A stretch of DNA of 64,000 bases from Fragum whitleyi (GCA_948146395.1 OX411556.1:31856056-31920055), one strand, 5' to 3'; positions 54,119-64,000 are shown, counted from the stretch's first letter. Notes: generated by a model not told the origin, from the letters alone. Made by a program: numbers and translations.

Positions 54119-55036
54119 CCTATATAGTGCATAGTGAAAACTCTGTTCAGACTGTGCAGATGCACAGGGTGGTAAGAAGCAATGCTTTGCGCACATGAGA
54201 AATTGTTGGTAATGTCACGCACAGGTTCATATCTTTTTCAAGCGAATTCTCAACTTCTTGTTGAAGGTTCGTGCGTTTTGGTACATGTATTCTAACTTTA
54301 TTGTTATGATGTTTTCATATCATATTGCAATGAAATGAAAATTATTTTCTACTAGGTTTAATTCATTTTGTTATAAAATTGTAGAACCTCTTGAAAATTA
54401 TGCAATGTTGATTATCGGGCCTTTTTTTTTTTGCTTTCCTTCGTTACCAGTACTTGTTCCGACTGTGTCATTGGAAAACAACTTTGTTGTACCAATAAAG
54501 ATTAAATGGCGAACGTTTATTTCCTTTATAGCTTACGTTTTCAAAAAAAAAAAAACCGGATTATTTTGTTGGAAAGTGATAAGACTCTTTTTGCAATCAA
54601 TATTTCTTTTTCTAATAAGGTTATAACCTGTCGGTTCTCTGTCATTGCATTTCCTTTCAACTGTATTTTGTCATTTGAATCATTTCTTCTTGAAGTAACA
54701 ACAATGACGCGTAGATATTTAGTATGTAATGAACGCTAAAAGTTTGTTGGCTGAAATCCACCATCTAATGACTGATATGCATGATGATTGGGATGATTAT
54801 GAATATAATAATATTATATTTTTCTTGAATTACATTTTTCTTTATAAAAAGTATAGAAGAAGCCCCTATTTCCTGTCAGTAATTATTACAGGTGTAAAAA
54901 TCGAAATTTTACTTTGTCTTGTAATGAAAAAAGAGTCCAAAAGGAACAAGTCTTCATCTAACCCACCCATCCCTCTAAATGATTCCTACATGCCTGGATT
55001 ATCAGTTATTGAAACTTGACTAGAAGTTATATCAAT
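54119..55036. other. Unannotated AT-rich stretch
   Basis: Overlapping plus-strand frames of 73, 77 and 96 codons at 54405-55019 are low-complexity and lack domains or clear splice signals. Confidence 0.45.
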
Positions 55037-55173
55037 GAATTGATTGAATGGAGTTTTACGCCGCTTTCGACAGTTTTTTTTTTTTTTTTGTTATATCGCG
55101 GCGGCTGGAGCAGCTAACAATGGATTCCTAGTATTTCTCTCACCAGTGCAACCATCACATCCTTTCCTAGTCA
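55037..55173 (-). mobile_element. SINE fragment, tail half only
   Basis: Reads in reverse the body and tail of the SINE at 33847-34105 (ACGCCGCTTTCGACAG, ATATCGCGGCGGCTGG, TTTCTCTCACCAGTGCAACC, ATCACATCCTTTCCTAGTC). The tRNA head is missing. A T run at about 55075-55089 interrupts it. Confidence 0.8.
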
Positions 55174-55249
55174 TGAATTTTTAGATATAAATCGAGAAGA
55201 AAATTCGTCTAAATGATGTTATAGATCTTTAGTTACAAGAATTCACAAA

Positions 55250-55548
55250 AACAAGTTTTGAGTTAATTTAATGGGAGGTAATCCAATATTGCAAATTTTG
55301 TTCAGAATGAACAAAATTAGCGATATTGATTACCTCTCTTTAATAAAATATTAATACCGAGTTCTATAGATAGCTTCCTATTTCTTCAAGAACCTTTTAG
55401 ATACTTACAATTTGACTTTGTATTTTCCAATGGGTTTGTGCGTTTTTGAATGGACTGAGCGAGTGTTTGGAAGGAATGAATTGAGCGCTGAGTGATTGAT
55501 TAGAATGGTTTTGATTGAGATAAATGTCAATTTCACGATGTAAGTATC
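55250..55548 (+). mobile_element. Family A MITE, left-truncated
   Basis: Starts at CAAGTTTTGAGTTAATTTAA. The hairpin is nearly perfect (GGGAGGTAATC..GATTACCTCTC, core TTTTGTTCAGAATGAACAAAA). The long arm lacks its middle. Right end TCAATTTCACGATGTAAGTA. Confidence 0.85.
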
Positions 55549-56766
55549 TTTACAAATACCGATGGTCCTTTTGTTGTTTATTCAATAGCAATTGTTAAAA
55601 ACTTGATGTTTAAACTTGCCTCACTCATGGTAAAATTCAGCTTCGAGTTTCAATCCTGATTATTCGCACATCTTTGGAAGCAAATTACTTACTTACCTAA
55701 AATTATGTCATCCATTTGCACGACTGATCCTGATCTATATCATGACAGGGCGGTAATAATGGCATTAAAACCGTAAATCTTTGCGAGAATGAATACCGCA
55801 GAGCAACTCAAAACGTGTAATTACGTTTAACGGAAGGCGATTAAATCTGTTTTCTAATGAATTTCTAGTTGAAATAACAGGTTGTGGATTTTCTTTAGAA
55901 TAAACGTTCGAGGTGTTGGGGTTTAATTTGCAAGCGACTTGAAAACGTTCTACGAAAACAAACTGAAAAGTTTTGTTGTTGTTTTTTTTTCATACGTCCT
56001 GACTGTATAAAAGCGGATTATTGTGATACCCGTCTGTCTTTAAGTCCATTTTTATCTTTTTGCAATTTTGATAAAATAAGTTTTAATACGAAGGGATAAT
56101 TGAAGTTGTTATCCCGTTATCAGTCTGAACTATGAAGGCTAATCACCATTACTCGGATGCACGAGTCCAATTACATTTTCACTGCGACTGTTAAGTATTT
56201 TTTTTCTGTAAATTAGAGAGAAAATTTACGTCGACGTAGACGGTCAAAATCAGGATGAGCAATAAACTTTTTTTTTTCAAAAATCTAATGTAATTGTTTT
56301 CATAAAAAAGCTAGAAACCTATTTTTTGAAAATGCCTAATGAAAACTCTTTTTATTCAGACAGTGCTGTGCATAAGTGATTTCACAATACATATGACTGT
56401 AGAAATCTCACTGAAGTTTATCTTCCACTTAAAGCGAAATGGCCTTATTTTCACGCACTTTGCGTATTTAAACAATTAAATTATCGGAATCCATATGAGA
56501 TTTTTCAAAATTTAGTTGTATTTGCGAAAACTATTTTCTACGATGACCACCGTTCCGATATATTTCTTGTCCGGCCATAAAAAAGAAAGTAATCGGGAAA
56601 AAGTTAGGATTTTTTCCGACGTTGAAATCGCTTTAAAACACGAATAGGTCGCGTCTTGCGTAGAGTTATGCGAAATATACATAAAGAAAAGCCTTAAGTT
56701 CTACTTCAATGTGTGAGTGATCTATCTTCAATTCAGTTTTAAATTCAAACGGAGAAATCAATCACC
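55549..56766. other. Stretch with a family O block, otherwise unannotated
   Basis: CpG becomes more frequent from about 56530 (CGATGACCACCGTTCCGATA, CGCGTCTTGCG), leading into the gene-like patch. No repeat other than family O is recognised. Confidence 0.45.
55708..55872 (+). repeat. Family O duplicated block, copy 2
   Basis: CATTTGCACGACTGATCCTG, CATGACAGGGCGGTAATAAT, GGCATTAAAACCGTA, ACCGCAGAGCAACTCAAAAC, GTAATTACGTTTAACGGAAG. Counterpart of 46075-46232. Confidence 0.7.
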
Positions 56767-56961
56767 ATGCGTCGAGGTATGGCTGAATTCAAAACTTTTG
56801 TATATCTAAAACGGAGGTGTTTCGAACGATGTCACGTGACGGCCAACAGCACGTGTTATGAACGCGCTCTGGTCGAAGAAATGTGCTTTTGGTCGTCAGA
56901 GTCCTATTGTATGAAGGAACTCACTTCATTTCTGGGCACCCTCAACTGTACATCTGAATAA
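56767..56961 (+). CDS. Weak candidate: 64-codon cysteine-rich frame
   Basis: The start codon has a good Kozak-like context (ATCACCATGC). The product is 64 residues with six cysteines in its last 47 (RRCFERCHVT, STCYERAL, EEMCFW, ESYCMKE, LNCTSE). There is no signal peptide, no known domain and no splice-site support. The same stretch contains two CACGTG boxes, so it could equally be upstream regulatory DNA or a 5' leader of the candidate exon at 57048. I do not recognise the protein, and a chance frame is more likely than a gene. Confidence 0.18.
   Translation: MRRGMAEFKTFVYLKRRCFERCHVTANSTCYERALVEEMCFWSSESYCMKELTSFLGTLNCTSE
56831..56855. promoter_or_regulatory. Paired E-boxes
   Basis: GTCACGTGAC at 56831-56840 is the symmetrical CACGTG form favoured by USF and MiT/TFE factors. 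A second CACGTG follows at 56850-56855. They lie about 200 bp upstream of the candidate first exon at 57048. Binding is inference. Confidence 0.35.
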
Positions 56962-57047
56962 GTTCAATTTTTAAATAACACGAATTGATCGATCACCCCT
57001 CATAACTTACACGGCACTACTTTATCGGAAGAAATCCTGCCCTAAGA

Positions 57048-57140
57048 ATGGCGTCTGTTATAGATAACAAAGACGACGTTAACGGCTTTATAATCAGACA
57101 GGATGGCGTTTATCTCGAATACAAGCAGGAAGCTACGTAA
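57048..57140 (+). CDS. Weak candidate: first coding exon or 30-residue peptide
   Basis: An ATG in the context AAGAATGGC opens a frame reading MASVIDNKDDVNGFIIRQDG then VYLEYKQEAT before TAA. The mixed charged and hydrophobic composition looks more protein-like than the surrounding frames. The stop overlaps a possible splice donor (CTAC then GTAATT), so it might be a first exon truncated at 57134 rather than a complete peptide. No downstream exon is identified and I recognise no family. Confidence 0.25.
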   Translation: MASVIDNKDDVNGFIIRQDGVYLEYKQEAT

Positions 57141-57857
57141 TTAAAAACTCATGAAATATCTTAAAACTATTATAAGTGCATAACACGCCATATTTTAAAG
57201 CTAATTGCTAAAACATCACGTCATGCAGCCACTATCTTTTACAAAACATATTTTTTATCACAATAGTTTACGGAATAAAAGTCTGTTGCAATAAAATATC
57301 TTAGAAATGAGAACATTATTGCCATAGGCTTTAAGAAATGGCAAAGTTTATATAACATTTCTCTCTTGTCAATTATTCGTCGATTGAATGACTCAAAAGC
57401 TTAAAGATATTCAGAGTATATCGTATTCATTGTCAAAATGTATCTTGACGTCGCCACTATTGCGTCATCAGCTTCCATTTGTTATTTATAGAACAACAAA
57501 TTCTTACAATTGTTTATTGAAAATTTAATCACGATTCTTAGTTTGAAGGCCCAATGAATGGCGCACGAGGGCTTTAGCTTGCAAAGCTCAATTCCATGCC
57601 ATCTTGGTTATTTAACACAAGATGAACATAATAAAGGATGATATACAAGGATACTTGTAAGGTCAAGTTGTGTGAACAATGGTCGCTTGTGCAGACGCCA
57701 TATTGATGAATTTTTTACCTATCACATAAAACTACGTCATAGATTATATCTGACATCATTTGAACTTCTCACTATTTAGCTAATTCAAATTACATGACGT
57801 ATTATTATATTGAATGGGTGGTAACTAACTGAATATCCACTTCGAATCTGTGAGTGA
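57141..57857. other. Unannotated AT-rich stretch
   Basis: If the preceding exon were real, this would be intron. No repeat or second exon is recognised. Confidence 0.4.
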
Positions 57858-58242
57858 TACAGTTAACAACATCATGGAATTGACAAGATGAATGATTTTG
57901 AAATGATTTGGAATGAAAATGAGTGAGTGTGTGGAGCGAGTTTTGAGTTAATTAAATGGGAGGTAAAACAATATCGCAAATTTTGTTCAGGATGAACAAA
58001 ATTAGCTGTATTTATTACCTCTCTTTAATAAATCATGCATAGAAGTTACATAAACAACTTCCTATTTATTCAAGAATCTACCAGACGCTTACACTTTCAA
58101 TTATATCTTTGAAATCGCGATTTTTTTCTTTTCTATTTTTATCCATTTTCAATGTAGTTGTTAATTGCATCTTTTTTAGTCATTTTAGAGCGCATTTGGA
58201 TCGATTTGAGTAAGAGTCCGGAATAAGTGAACGAATGGAGCG
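57858..58242 (+). mobile_element. Family A MITE broken by half of a family E palindrome
   Basis: TACAGTTAACAACATCATGG, short arm, hairpin (GGGAGGTAAAAC, core TTTTGTTCAGGATGAACAAAA near 57981-58001), long arm to GAACGAATGGAGCG, where family E sequence takes over. Confidence 0.88.
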
Positions 58243-58324
58243 CGTTACGGGCGTTATTTGCCATGTGCTAAGGCAATTGGACTTTATACCCCTATAATCG
58301 CAGGGTAAAAGACACTCATCCCTA
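58243..58324 (-). mobile_element. Family E half-element
   Basis: CGTTACGGGCGTTATTTGCC, ATGTGCTAAGGCAATTGGAC, TTTATACCCCTATAATCGCA, GGGTAAAAGACACTCATCCC match one arm of 49565-49719. The other arm is absent. Confidence 0.8.
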
Positions 58325-58627
58325 TCATGAAAGTACATGTAGAGAGTAAACCTTGCGATTTAGGACAAGCAATAACTTTAGTTGGGAAAGTAAATGGTAA
58401 CTTTTTAATGAATTATTTAAACCTGTTTTATCTTTATCGAAAACACGGCACGGGAATCTAACGGTTAAAGGTGAACTGAAAAGCATTTGCAACCGTTTCT
58501 TTATCTATTCATAAGTAACAATTAAATACGAAGCAATATTCAGAATAAAAAAAAGATTTTTGTAATTGGGAATTTCACGATTTTCCATATACACACCTGT
58601 AGCCGGTCCTTGATAACTTCTCGGTCA
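58325..58627. other. Unannotated stretch
   Basis: No repeat or exon is recognised. Confidence 0.45.
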
Positions 58628-58675
58628 CGTTCCAAAATCATTCACCTTGTCAATTTCACTCTGTTGTTAACTGTA
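58628..58675 (-). mobile_element. Family A fragment, right end only
   Basis: TTCCAAAATCATTCACCTTG, TCAATTTCACTCTGTTGTTA, ACTGTA. Confidence 0.8.
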
Positions 58676-59443
58676 CCTTCGAGACAGACGATTTGCATAG
58701 TTATTGTGTAATGTTGTATAAGACATTTATAATAAAAAATATCTAACGTGTTTATTTTACTCGTGTGCCGTAGATAAAAAAAAATGCCATATGTGTATGT
58801 AATCCCTTTTCGTGCAGTCCAAATTATGATGGTTATTTCTAGATTAAACTTCGTGTGCACTTTTTATTTAAATTGCCGTTATCTAGCATTTTGAAGACAG
58901 GAATCTTTATCACATCAATTTTAGTATGTACAACACTAACTAATTTTTGTAACCAAGTCTTTGAAACATTTGTAAATCAAATTTAACATAAATCAGTTAG
59001 ACAAGTTATATATCTGTAATTAGATTGATCAATTAAAGGTAGTCTTGGATATTGTTTGAAATTCGATTTCTATTCCAACGATAGGCTTTTAGTCTCTTTT
59101 TCGACTAGAAAGCAATTCGTTGTTAAAGATATTACTTACGAAAAAGAGACCAGTTTCTGCGTGATTGTTCATCCGATGTTTTGATAACCATTAAGTTAAG
59201 AATAAAAAAATTAACTTCCTGAGTTCAGTAATCGTAGGGAACGTATAGTTAGCCAGCTTTTTGGTGTTTTTTGTGTTTTTTTTTTTTTTTTTTTTTTGTA
59301 TATCATTGTAGATTTGTGTTTGCGTAAGGAGCTTTTTAGTTTGAATCAAAGAAAAAGTTCGGTACCATCCGTTGATAATTTCAACTTAATATTAAGTTAC
59401 CGTGCTTGCATTAGAAGCAGTCGAAGATAATACAAAAAAGATA
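58676..59443. other. Unannotated AT-rich stretch
   Basis: Contains a T run at about 59277-59297. The 72-codon minus-strand frame at 58642-58860 overlaps the A fragment and is unsupported. Confidence 0.5.
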
Positions 59444-59852
59444 TCACAGTAAGCAACAATCTGAAACTGACAAATTATATGATTATGGAATTATTTTGGA
59501 ATGAGATTGAACAAAAGCGATGTGCGAATTTGGATGATTTTCAAGGGAGGTAAAACATAACGATTCAACCCCCTTCATATAATCTACGTACTTATCTTAT
59601 ACGGTGTTGTCATGTACAAATCAGAGGCTTAAAAAATCCCATCCAATCAAAACTATCATTCAACGTTTCTTATCGATTTGATTGACTTTTTCATCCTTTT
59701 GAACGATTTTCAAATTATTTTATTTTAATTTTTTTCGGATAGTTTTTTAATGGTTTTAGTGTAGCTTGAAATGAATGAATGGAGCGCTGAAAGAGCGGTT
59801 TAGACTGACTTTGGTCGAGGTCAATTTGAATTTTATTATGTAACTAGCTGTA
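59444..59852 (+). mobile_element. Family A MITE, diverged, hairpin lost
   Basis: Left end CACAGTAAGCAACAATCTGA, short arm, GGGAGGTAAAACATAACGAT without the hairpin, worn long arm, right end TTATTATGTAACTAGCTG then TA. Confidence 0.75.
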
Positions 59853-60055
59853 CTCTTCTTGCATTTGAAGCAATCAAATAAAATATATAAATAGGATATT
59901 AACAACTGCCTATATCAGTTATTATTTGAAAATGAAAGTGATTGAATGATATCGACATTGTATGGGTATTGAAATTCATGATGTTTTTTTTTTCCCAGAA
60001 AGGATTTCTATGTGATGATTGCTTGTGCCGACACATCCCTAGCATAATAAAGATA

Positions 60056-60482
60056 CCGTAAAATCTCTAATAGAACCCCGGGGTTCTGTTAGATTTATCG
60101 CTTTTCCATTAGAAAGGGGGCGGCTTTTATTAAAGACTACGCTACACATCGATGGCTCAGTGTGAAACAGTCGTACATGTGTATTTGCCTATAAACACAT
60201 AGGCATTTACAACTGTTTCGTGCTTAACCATCAATATTTCTTAAGACGGGAAAAATGGTTAAAAATAAACATAGACGCGTAATCCGCGCATAAGATTAGT
60301 CTTTATTTGTGGAAAATGGGCATAAAATCTCTGTTGAATTTTATTGACCTTGAAATTGTGGGTATGGGCCTTTATTAGAGGCGTCAACATTTTGTAAAAT
60401 CACTTAAAATGTTCGATTTTAGCCTTTGAAAAGGTGAAAGGGGCTATATTAGAGCATCGGGCTCTATAAGCATTTTTACGGT
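60056..60482. mobile_element. Family L TIR element containing a family K hairpin
   Basis: Ends ACCGTAAAATCTCTAATAGA, ACCCCGG and GGGCTCTATAAGCATTTTTA, CGGT are inverted matches, giving a unit of about 427 bp. The family K palindrome at 60151-60232 lies inside. GATA occurs on both outer sides. Confidence 0.65.
60151..60232. mobile_element. Family K hairpin element, copy 2
   Basis: GATGGCTCAGTGTGAAACAG and CTGTTTCGTGCTTAACCATC are the inverted ends. The centre (TATTTGCCTATAAACACATA) differs from 32361-32434. Confidence 0.7.
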
Positions 60483-60646
60483 GATACTCTGAAAAAACTG
60501 ACCAGGTATTAAAAACTATTGCCCTCTGTGTCGGGGATGACATTGTGAATAGTCAAATTAGACGGGCAACTTTTCATAACGCAACTCATACCCTTCACAT
60601 ACGAATACTAGTTTTCACTGTTACTCGAACCACCACGAAACAAATG

Positions 60647-61044
60647 TACAGTTTAGAACACCGTGAAACTGACTCTCGTTCCGATCACAACCATTCTAAA
60701 TTACTCACTCAGTGGGCAATTAATTCATTTAAAACACACTCAGTCCATCAAACTACGCTCAAAATCACCAAAAACGATATGATTAACATCTATATCGGAA
60801 ATATAAATGGCTAAAAACACACGACTTCACTGAATTTGGTAAGTGTCTGATTTTTTCATAAAGACAAAGAAAGCTCTTTATAGAACTTGAATGCATATCT
60901 TATTTGAGGGAGGTAATAAGTTATCGATATAAAATTACTTCCCTTAAATTTCATTCATAACTCATTCCACGCCCTCATTCATTCTCAATCCTAATTCATT
61001 CGAAAATAATTCCTCTTGTAAAGTTCACGATGTTGATAACTGTT
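60647..61044 (-). mobile_element. Family A MITE, hairpin core lost
   Basis: TACAGTTTAGAACACCGTGA, long arm, then GGGAGGTAATAAGTTATCGA directly joined to TAAAATTACTTCCC with the core missing. Right end TAAAGTTCACGATGTTGATA, ACTGTTT. Confidence 0.82.
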
Positions 61045-61429
61045 TACTAGAAGGTATTTCTGCGCGTGTCGTCTCAGAATCTAGTTCAATAAATCCACCA
61101 AACGTGTCAATACAATCATGTACTTAGGTTGACAGAAAACTGGAAGCGTATTATTAAGTCAGCGTATATCGGTACATTAGCCTTACTATAACGTTAAAGG
61201 CTACAAAGATACTGCTTGTCCGTCGATTCCTTTGTTTATTTCAGGGTGTTTTTTTGTCTTTTCTTTTTTTTTGTTACTGATTTCTTCTTTCTTCCATTTC
61301 TTTTACATTACTTAACTGAATAGCAATGAAAAAACAAAATAAATAAATAAAATTGGGCCATACTCAAGACTTCTAAAAATTGTTCATACATAATTGCATA
61401 ATCACCGGATACAAAACTTTTAAGAGTTA
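61045..61429. other. Unannotated T-rich stretch
   Basis: No repeat or exon is recognised. Confidence 0.5.
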
Positions 61430-61837
61430 AAAACAAGCTGAATGATTTCTAAATGAATGTGAAGGACTGTGATGAGCGAGTTTTAAATGATTTTCGAAGG
61501 GGGGGGGGTTTAAAAAATAATTGATAATTTCGTCCAATCGGGCGAAATTATCGATTATTTTTTACCTCCCTTTAATAAATTTTCGAATGTTTTTTTTCTT
61601 CTTATTTTGTGTCTTCGCGAAAAAATCAATATAAGCCCATAAAATCATGTACTTATTTGGTAGCCTTAATTGAATCGTCGACCCTTTTGAACGTTTCCGA
61701 AACGTTTTTGAATAATTTCGGAGCGTTTTTGAACGATTGGGGTGAGTGTTTAGTATAAATGATTGGAGCGCTTAGCAAGAGATTTTGAATGGTTTTGTTC
61801 GGAATTTTCGTCACTTAAACAATATTGTTATCTGTAG
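61430..61837 (+). mobile_element. Family A MITE, TTTCGTCC hairpin subfamily
   Basis: The left terminal repeat is worn. GAAGGGGGGGGGG replaces the usual AGGGAGG. The hairpin ATTGATAATTTCGTCCAATC, GGGCGAAATTATCGAT is strong. The long arm has CGTTTCCGAAACG. Right end TCACTTAAACAATATTGTTA, TCTGTA. Confidence 0.85.
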
Positions 61838-61970
61838 AGAGCACTTGCGATTGACCTTTCCATACAACCGAATAATTAAGCAGCTTTACATGTAACAATG
61901 ACACTAAGGCTCAAATAAGCTGTACGATCGATTCTCTGGTCACCTGTAGAATTTTGAATCAAAGTAGTGG

Positions 61971-62124
61971 ACCCGTAATAGTTCCGCAACATTTCGGACC
62001 ACATATTCTTACAGAATGTTAACCGAGGTTTCCTAATGAAAATCATTAGGAAACCTCGGTTAACACTCTAAAAGTTCAATACTTCTGAGATGTTGCAAAA
62101 CTATTACGGATCCACTACCTTAAA
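61971..62124. mobile_element. Family I hairpin MITE, complete
   Basis: Terminal repeats AGTAGTGGACCCGTAATAGT and AACTATTACGGATCCACTAC. The central palindrome is TTAACCGAGGTTTCCTAATG, AAAATCATTAGGAAACCTCG, GTTAA. The whole unit folds into one long hairpin. Confidence 0.88.
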
Positions 62125-62730
62125 GAAGAAGCCCATTAACTATACATTCGTGTATTTCATGTGATTTCAGTCCCCTTCGCATTCGAATGCAATTTACTGA
62201 GTTTCTCGATATGTACAGATATGCCCTTTTCTGATAAAATAGTTTACGTTGATAGGCCGTTTGGGTGCATTGAATTGTAATCAAGACTATAAACATCATT
62301 GTTATATTCTCAAAGGAATAATCGCTGTCTTACTTATTAAATTCATGCCCTCTTTTATCAGAAAGCATACATATTCATTTGTAATAAAATAAGGAGAAAA
62401 TATACATTCAGTAAAAGAGCGACGTAAGAAATTCTGCGTTCTTTAAAACATCACTTCTTTTTTATATATATTCATTTTATCTAAATTTATTTTTTATAGA
62501 GAAGTTTTTGTTAGACTTTTTACTAGGAAAGCCTGTATTTAGAGTTTGGTTAACCCAATTTATAATCTCGACACTCTTATGAAAGCTTTTTTTCATTTAT
62601 ATCATTAAATGCTATCGTAAGAACATACTTCAATTTGTCCCCTTAAGACAGATTAGACATTTAATTAAACAGTAAGTGACATTCAACGCTCTATTGTTTA
62701 GTTCCGTATATTGGATAGGGTTCTGTGTCC
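62125..62730. other. Unannotated AT-rich stretch
   Basis: No repeat or exon is recognised. Confidence 0.5.
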
Positions 62731-62888
62731 AGGTAATAGAACCGTAATATTTACGCAACGTTTCGGTAGTAATGAACTTCAACAGTGCTAACGGAGGTTT
62801 CCTTATGTCCCAATGATTTCATTAGGAAACCTCGGTTAACACTGTAAAAGTTGATCTCTTTTGGAACTATTACGGTTCCACCACCTTA
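62731..62888. mobile_element. Family I hairpin MITE, second complete copy
   Basis: AGGTAATAGAACCGTAATAT on the left and ACTATTACGGTTCCACCACC, TTAAA on the right. Centre GGAGGTTTCCTTATG and CATTAGGAAACCTCGGTTAA. It lies 0.6 kb from the copy at 61971 and has more mismatches between arms. Confidence 0.82.
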
Positions 62889-63025
62889 AATAGATTACAC
62901 TTGGTACACATATCCATTAACCTTTCTCGTGCTGTTCCCAGAATAATTCCTTCTGTCTTCATAGATTTGGCAGACACTATAGTCTAATCAATGAATGGAA
63001 AATGTATGAAAATCAAAATGTCCTT

Positions 63026-63180
63026 GACTGCCTCGGTAAAGGCGCTTGACCCGTGACCTTGATGTCTGTGGTTCGAACTCAAACGTCGTCGGGGTGTACA
63101 TAGCCAGCCCAAGTTCACCCAGCTGTGAGATATGGGAGCAATTGGTTTGAACCGCTGCCTCTCTCTCTCGGGGACGTGAA
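63026..63180 (+). mobile_element. tRNA-related SINE, third type
   Basis: GTGACCTTGATGTCTGTGGT then TCGAAC (box B-like), GGGGTGTACATAGCCAGCCC, AAGTTCACCCAGCTGTGAGA. The order matches a bivalve SINE body I know from memory. The left half of the tRNA-like head is diverged. Confidence 0.6.
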
Positions 63181-63277
63181 AATGTTCAAGATCGACTCAA
63201 TAAGCTTTAACATTCGTCGTAATCGAACCAAAGCAAATAAGTATAAACTAAAGTTTCCCAAGAAAATAGGTGCTTGT

Positions 63278-63535
63278 TATAGTTGGTTACATCCCGAAAT
63301 TGACATTCACCTCAATCAAAACCATTCTAAAATCGCTCAAACGACCGTAAGCGTCTATTAGGTTCTTGAAGAATATCAAGCTACCTAAAGACATTGTATG
63401 CATATTTTATTAAAGGAAGGTAAACAATATCGCTAATTTTGTTCATCCTGAACAAAATTTGCTATACTGGATTACCTCCCTTTAAATTCAAAACTCGCCC
63501 CACACAATTTTTCAATTCCATTCCAAAATCATTTC
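63278..63535 (-). mobile_element. Family A MITE with long-arm deletion
   Basis: TATAGTTGGTTACATCCCGA, ATCGCTCAAACGACCG (deletion joint), CGTCTATTAGGTTCTTGAAG, hairpin core TTTTGTTCATCCTGAACAAAA, then short arm ending at AAAATCATTTC without the terminal repeat. Confidence 0.85.
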
Positions 63536-63970
63536 TATCTATGGTTGGACGTGGGAACAACCCCAAATTACCCCTATATTTATAGGATTTCTAGTATTTT
63601 TAACTATGGAAAATCTATAGAAGTGATTTCAATTATAAATGTTTACACTTTAAAATCATATACGACGTGAGTTTCAATATAAGAGAAAAACGTTTTAATT
63701 TTTTTTCTTTGTTTATGAAAGATTTCGAAAAAAAAATAATTTAAGGGTACATGTATTGATTTTTATCCCATTTTTAGATGATTCGGTAATGCATTTTATG
63801 TTTGATATTTATACATTTTTCATACATATATGTTTTTCGAATTATCACTCTTAAGCTAATGTAAACAGTGTTTGATTTGAAATCCAGCAAACACCAACTT
63901 TTTATAGTTCCATTGAAATTTTAATGAAATAGTTTGTATATACAAACCTATTTTTTCAATTTTGTTATGG
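63536..63970. other. Unannotated AT-rich stretch
   Basis: No repeat or exon is recognised. Confidence 0.5.
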
Positions 63971-64000
63971 TAGAGTTAAGAACATCGTGAAATTGACAAA
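63971..64000 (+). mobile_element. Family A MITE, cut by window end
   Basis: TAGAGTTAAGAACATCGTGA and AATTGACAAA, the left terminal repeat of a further copy. Confidence 0.85.

Noticed and set aside
54405..55019. Three overlapping plus-strand frames as exons of a gene
   Set aside because: Low-complexity Phe/Ile/Lys-rich sequence in different frames, with no consistent splice pattern.

Overview
This window looks like non-coding nuclear DNA from an animal, most probably a bivalve mollusc. It is AT-rich, stop codons are frequent in all six frames (no open frame exceeds about 157 codons), and there are no bacterial-style operons or ribosome binding sites. The bivalve reading is inference. It rests on tRNA-headed SINEs with a GCGGCGTT tail core, on repeats opening with an AGCTCACCTGAGCACGAAGTGCTC-like head and closing with CCTCTTGTT, and on GTGACCCGTCACGCGAAAAG-type elements, all of which I know as common in bivalve genomes. 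No protein-coding gene can be called with confidence. Two weak exon candidates and one promoter-like patch are listed as such.

The dominant feature is one palindromic MITE family, called family A here. I count about 43 full or partial copies, roughly a fifth of the window by hand tally. A full copy is about 430 bp. It has terminal inverted repeats beginning TACAGTTAAC..ATCGTGAAATTGAC, a short arm and a long arm that differ in sequence, and between them a hairpin of about 60 bp (GGAGGTAAT..ATTACCTCC) whose core reads TTTTGTTCA..TGAACAAAA. Two copies sit inside recognisable host repeats, and removing them leaves a single TA at the junction. TA duplication plus CAGT termini points to the Tc1/mariner superfamily. 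Strand + means the short arm is on the left.

Layout. 0-4.6 kb: four A copies, a 150-bp dispersed repeat (F) and a hairpin element (D). 4.9-6.6, 11.1-12.3, 12.7-13.2 and 14.9-16 kb: family C repeats with internal minisatellites. 7.7-10.8 kb: families B, R, G and F and a hairpin. 13.4-17.7 kb: A copies, including one A inside another A and one inside C. 17.8-21.2 kb: mostly unannotated, with a possible microexon. 21.4-24.9 kb: A fragments, an 11-bp-period CG array and a CpG-rich hairpin. 25.2-26.6 kb: a 1.4-kb terminal-inverted-repeat transposon (H). 26.9 kb: inverted second copy of G. 28.5-36 kb: A copies and two SINEs. 37-39.3 kb: a three-fold tandem duplication of an A copy plus flank, with TTCA microsatellites. 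39.7-46 kb: A copies and second copies of B and D. 47-50 kb: a large inverted repeat with a MITE in its loop, a tandem duplication, and a near-perfect 155-bp palindrome (E) inside an A copy. 50.6-55.5 kb: SINEs and A copies. 55.7-57.2 kb: the most gene-like part. 57.9-64 kb: A copies, two hairpin MITEs of family I, a TIR element (L) and a SINE.

The window reads as a layered record of short non-autonomous elements inserted into each other. No transposase or reverse transcriptase that could move them is visible here. Family letters are local labels, and boundaries are good to about 5-20 bp.
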